Source: Pinus tabuliformis (lineage: Eukaryota > Streptophyta > Pinopsida > Pinales > Pinaceae). Taken from it: a stretch of 64,000 bases of DNA. The position numbers and the translations under genes were made by a program. Of this stretch, positions 60,365-64,000 are shown piece by piece. Under the pieces are notes generated by a model. The model ran no database searches. It was not told where the DNA came from and saw only the letters and a program-made list of their open reading frames with translations. The stretch spans positions 475,723,655 to 475,787,654 of the forward strand of contig CM062808.1 in assembly GCA_031772625.1 (NCBI GenBank). The letters run 5' to 3'. Numbering within the stretch: the first letter of the stretch is position 1; each line of letters opens with the position of its first letter.

Positions 60365-62600
60365 GTAAACTTGGTATTACTTTCGCTATTTATATTAACT
60401 GGCCAAAATCAAGTTTTTCCATTTGTTCCAAGTAGCCTCAACCTACCCGTAGGAAACCAAGTTGGCCACCTGTCAGCATTAAAATCTATCCAAAATTTGT
60501 ATAAGTCTTTCTCCATTAACCTAACAGCAATGCCTATTTTATCTATACTGAAAATCAACATTGGAAAATAAAAGCTAATCACCCTAAAACATAAAAAAAG
60601 GATATCTCGATCGTTGTTTTACTCCTCGTTTGAGGAATCCACGGCGGCTGGGGCTTTAGCACTGGATCCCGACATCTCACTTCTCCTCATATCCTACAGA
60701 CTTTGTTCAAACCTTCCTAGTGCCAAGTTGCTTTGATATGTTTGTATCTGAATTGTTGCTAACTCCCTGAGAAGCTCTACTTTGATGGGATCTTTCCCTT
60801 TGGTGTCCTCATGTGCCTCTTGACCTTTGTTTTTTGCATGTTCTTTGTTGAGATTCATGGCCTGGGCCACAACATTCTTCATGAACCAGTATTGTTGGAT
60901 CATTTGTCTGAAGAGGGTGTGCCGGCCGCGGGTGTTTCCCAAGTCTTGAACCATGTCTTCCCATTATTCCATGGGAATATCTTAGTTGGTAATACTGTCA
61001 TTTAATTCTCGCTCCCAACCCGCTATTTGGGCTTTGACCTTAGGTGGGTTCCCTACCATGTATGCATCAATGAGGGTCTTCATATGCTCCCGTCCTGTCT
61101 TTCTCCCTCTCTTGCGTTGTTCTTTGATAGAGCTTCCCATACCCCCAGCTATCTTTTTACTTGTACCTCTATTTCTCTTCGTAGTCACTTATTTTCCATC
61201 TCTTCCCATTCTTGCATTGTCACGGTTGTCGTTTCCTTCTCCCAGTTTTCTTTCCTCTATGTTCTTGCTTGCCTTCACACTGTAATGGATGAAAATTATG
61301 ATTAAACTTAAAACACTAGCATGAGAAGTATCAACATTCTGTTGGTATAACACCCAATCTGTCTTACATTTAGTTGAGCCATGCTTGGTATCTCTCTGAA
61401 GACCTGACGGCCTAAGTTTTCTTATCATTCCCCTCAGCTTTCCCCCTGCCATCTCTTGGGTTTTCTCTTTGTTGCCCCTCAATTCTTCTTTTCTCAGGTT
61501 AGTCTCTCCCTATCGGCCTTCGCACAGAAGGTTTTCCATAGACAACCTATCGAGGAGGCCACTAGGGGGGACTATGTCCTTGTTTTAGACAACGCAAGGT
61601 ATTTTTACCGTAGAAATTCTACCGGGAGAACTATAGGGGAGGACCATGTTCCTGTTCTGGGATGCACAAGGTAATTTCATTCCATTCTCGCTCCTGTCTA
61701 CATTCTTTACTCTAATTGAACCTGTCATTTTCCTCTCGGTTTTACTCAAGAAATTCCAGATAGGTTTCTCATAGGCCGCACTATCCCTTGTCTTATCTCC
61801 TGAGGTCTCCATGATGGATTCCTCCCTATTCCAGTTACCTACAAAATCTCTTCCAAGCCTCAGGAGCCACCTGGCCAGAGTGGAATTCCTCAGACCTTCT
61901 CCCTTTCCAGGTTCGTTCTTCTCTCCCTGACCTCCCTCCTTTTCTCTGTACACCTTCTTCAGGGCCAGAATTTTGATTCTTGCTTCTCTCACCTTTTCGT
62001 CCTCACTCTCGACCCAGGTGGTGTTCTAGGAGATCCTGGTTTCAACTCTTTCAGAGTCCAGACCTTTCTCATTATTTTTCCCAAAGACTATTGAATTTGA
62101 CATAACTATAATTTTGTGGTTTAGGAAATGGAGAAAAACATACCATTGACCAGAGTTGGTGCAACTGCTTCCCCCGGTCTGTGTCTTCGTCCTGAATCCA
62201 CCACCTTTCTCTGCTCCTACTCTCGCTCTCACATTCTGCATGCAACTAACATCTATCTCTCTGCCCTTTTGTTTTACCTCCCTTTCCCTGCTGCCTTTCG
62301 ACGTACCTACCACCTGTCCTTCAAATTTACTAACCGCCCTTTTCCTCATTCCTTCACCTAGGAATGATGGCCCTCCATCCCTTCCCACTCTGACTCTCAT
62401 TAACTCCCTCGTGCATCCGGCTACTCCTACCATGAGTCCTTCTCCATTATCCTACCACTTGCTAGCATCATTCTGCCTGCTCTCCCGCTGACTCCCATGC
62501 CTTCCTCTCTTCCTACCCTTCTTAGCTCCACCTGCCTCCTCTTGGGGCTTTCTCCCTCCCTACCTTGTCCTTCCACCTACCCTTCCTATTGTCCTCTTCC
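60365..62600 (-). pseudogene. Unidentified purine-rich, coding-like minus-strand stretch
   Basis: Several minus-strand open stretches read like one or more decayed proteins rich in Lys, Arg, Glu and Gly. From right to left they are about 62430-62150 (RVGRDGGPSFLGEGMRKRA), 61990-61590 (NSTLARWLLRLGRDFVGNW), 61480-61300, and 61190-60600 (REHMKTLIDAYMVGNPPK, FRQMIQQYWFMKNVVAQAMN). Splice-like sites are seen on that strand: a donor GGTATGTTT near 62140 and an acceptor CATTACAG near 61282. Stops interrupt the last part (in the minus-strand reading around 60960-60985). I recognise no family. It could be a host gene relic, a captured transcript, or sequence downstream of the LINE. Confidence 0.35.
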
Positions 62601-62619
62601 TCCACATCCAGAAGAGATC

Positions 62620-64000
62620 TCTATCCTTGTGCTTGTGTGGATGATATCTGACATCTCCACTTCCCATCGATGATGGCCCACCTCCTCTTCTCTGCCACAC
62701 CCTGATTGGGGTTCTCCTCATGCTCCTTGTCTTTTTCTAGTATTTCCACTAGTTTCTTCATTTCCTCCATTTGTAATAACTCTTCTACTTTTATATCTAG
62801 GTTTCTGCCTACCTGGCCGCATCCCAATTTTGCGAGATTGTCTGCTGCCACGTTGCCCATCCTTCGAACATGTGTTGGGATAATGTATCCTATCTATCGA
62901 ATTAGCTTGTTGATCTCTTGGACCAGCCATGCAGTCCTCCAGCTTTGGTTGATTCTTTCCCACTGTGTTCCTTGTTGTAGCTTCTTCACCATTTCTATCG
63001 CCATTTTCAAGTCTCCTTCTACCTGCAGTATTTGGAATCATTCTCTTATCACAATTTCCATTCCCCTTTTCAGAGCATGAAGCTATGCTTCATTGTTGGT
63101 CGCATTTCTGCAGTCCATAGCGTAAACTCTGAGAGTTTTCCCCTTGTTATCTCTAAATAATCCTCCTGTCCCCACCGCACCAGGGTTCCCTTTTGCAGCT
63201 CCTTCGAAATTAAGTTTGATAAATTCTTTTTGAGGCCATTTATAGCAATTTGCAGACTCTCCATTGGGGGTATGGTGCTTCCACGAGGATGTGTTTAGCA
63301 TACTAGGTTTCAAGTTCAAGCCTTTCATTATTCTTTCTTCCTATGGATTGCTTTTCCAATCCTCCTCATACCATTTCTCTGTCAATATTGTCTCTCTTAT
63401 GTTCTAGATTATCTGATTCCATTTTTCTACTTCAGTTCTTCTTTCTTCTTTGAAGATCAGGTTATTTATTTCCTTCCATATTGCCCATAGGACGAACCCT
63501 AACAAAATTCTCCAAGCTCAGTTCAGGATTGTGTTTGGGTAAGGATTTTTCTGCCAATTATCTATAGTTGTCTTCGTGTTGTTTGGATTCCTATCACTAT
63601 CTCTGAAGAGTTGATTATGTTTTTTCCACAGGTTATCACTATATCTGCATGTATTGGTCATGTGCTCCATTGTTTCTACTTGTTCTTTACATAAGTTGCA
63701 TATCAAGGGTCCTTGTAGCCCTTTTTTTTTGCAATTGATCCCATGTAAGTGCGCACCTATGGAGAAGGATCCACATGAAGAAGGAAACATTTGGCCATAT
63801 CTTTTCTTGCCATACTCTTTCCTAGATATTTGTCTCTTGATGTCTGAGATGTTCTGCTTGTAGTTGATAACCCTCTTTAATTGTGAACATCCCTTTAATC
63901 CTATAACCCCAACTTAGTATGTCTAGCCCTTCTGCTTTTGCAATTTTCCGGGTTGCCATTTCATTTTCATATAACTTCCACTGGGGTGTTTTTGGTGCAT
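62620..64000 (-). mobile_element. LINE, 3' part of ORF2 (runs off the window)
   Basis: The minus strand encodes the C-terminal half of a plant LINE ORF2. The window edge to about 63560 carries the zinc-binding RT region (zf-RVT): FTIKEGYQLQAEH, IWPNVSFFMWILLHRCALTW, GLQGPLICNLCKEQVETMEH. Next is WKEINNLIFKEERR at about 63480. An RNase H-like domain (RVT_3) lies at about 63240-62790: FIKLNFEGAAKGNPG, GLFRDNKGKTL, VEGDLKMAIEMV, MGNVAADNLAKLG. Several in-frame stops are present (for example in the stretches between 63300-63330, 63500-63520 and around 63060), so it is inactive. The RT core and endonuclease would lie right of the window. Confidence 0.85.

Noticed and set aside
1-64000. tRNA, rRNA or microRNA genes
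   Set aside because: I saw no cloverleaf-like or rRNA-like sequence; the tRNA-like matches are retrotransposon primer-binding sites.

Overview
The window is a stretch of nuclear DNA from a plant with a large, repeat-rich genome. Three things point to a plant: a broken piece of a type II (AVP2-like) H+-pyrophosphatase gene, a plant mobile domain (PMD) gene carried by a retrotransposon, and Ty3/gypsy Tat-type, Ty1/copia and plant LINE families. The many old, nested LTR elements would suit a conifer or other gymnosperm, but that is inference. I see no intact host gene; nearly all recognisable sequence is transposable-element derived.

Layout. 1-3742: 3' part of an old Ty3/gypsy element (+), with RNase H, integrase, a long 3' region and a 3' LTR. 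3743-4250: H+-pyrophosphatase pseudogene directly against that LTR. 4251-8550: AT-rich DNA with a candidate LTR (7428-8537). 8551-24009: a complete, very young Tat-like Ty3/gypsy element on the minus strand, with 1055-bp LTRs that differ at one base by eye and a perfect 5-bp target duplication AGGTT. It has a Gln/Pro-rich gag region, a retroviral-type pol, a separate second RNase H downstream of integrase and, on the opposite strand, an intron-containing PMD gene. 24010-28466: relics, including a 50-bp minisatellite, a LINE RNase H scrap, a CACTA-like terminus and a minus-strand copia gag-protease piece.

28467-60354: a degenerate array in which one composite unit (R, a gag-like copia relic of about 2 kb, followed by a copia element with its two LTRs) recurs: R1 + copia A, then copia B, R2 + copia C, then R3. 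The 5' LTRs of A, B and C resemble each other more than their own 3' LTRs, so one aged insertion was copied as a block. Later insertions sit inside it: an array of 630-bp LTR segments (36301-38766), a solo LTR with a G-rich tract (51874-52490, target duplication GGGAT), and a non-autonomous LTR element with a G-patch and two CCHC knuckles (54759-59165, target duplication TCGAG).

60354-64000: a minus-strand LINE (C-terminal RT side, zinc-binding region, RNase H) running off the window, and a purine-rich, coding-like minus-strand stretch of unknown identity between it and a 9-base poly-T at the edge of R3.

Functionally only the young Tat-like element looks capable of recent activity. Its LTR TATA box, tRNA-type primer site, polypurine tract, matching ends and target duplication form a coherent set. 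The PMD gene in it is the most interesting cargo; the G-patch element is a second case of host-like domains inside an LTR element.
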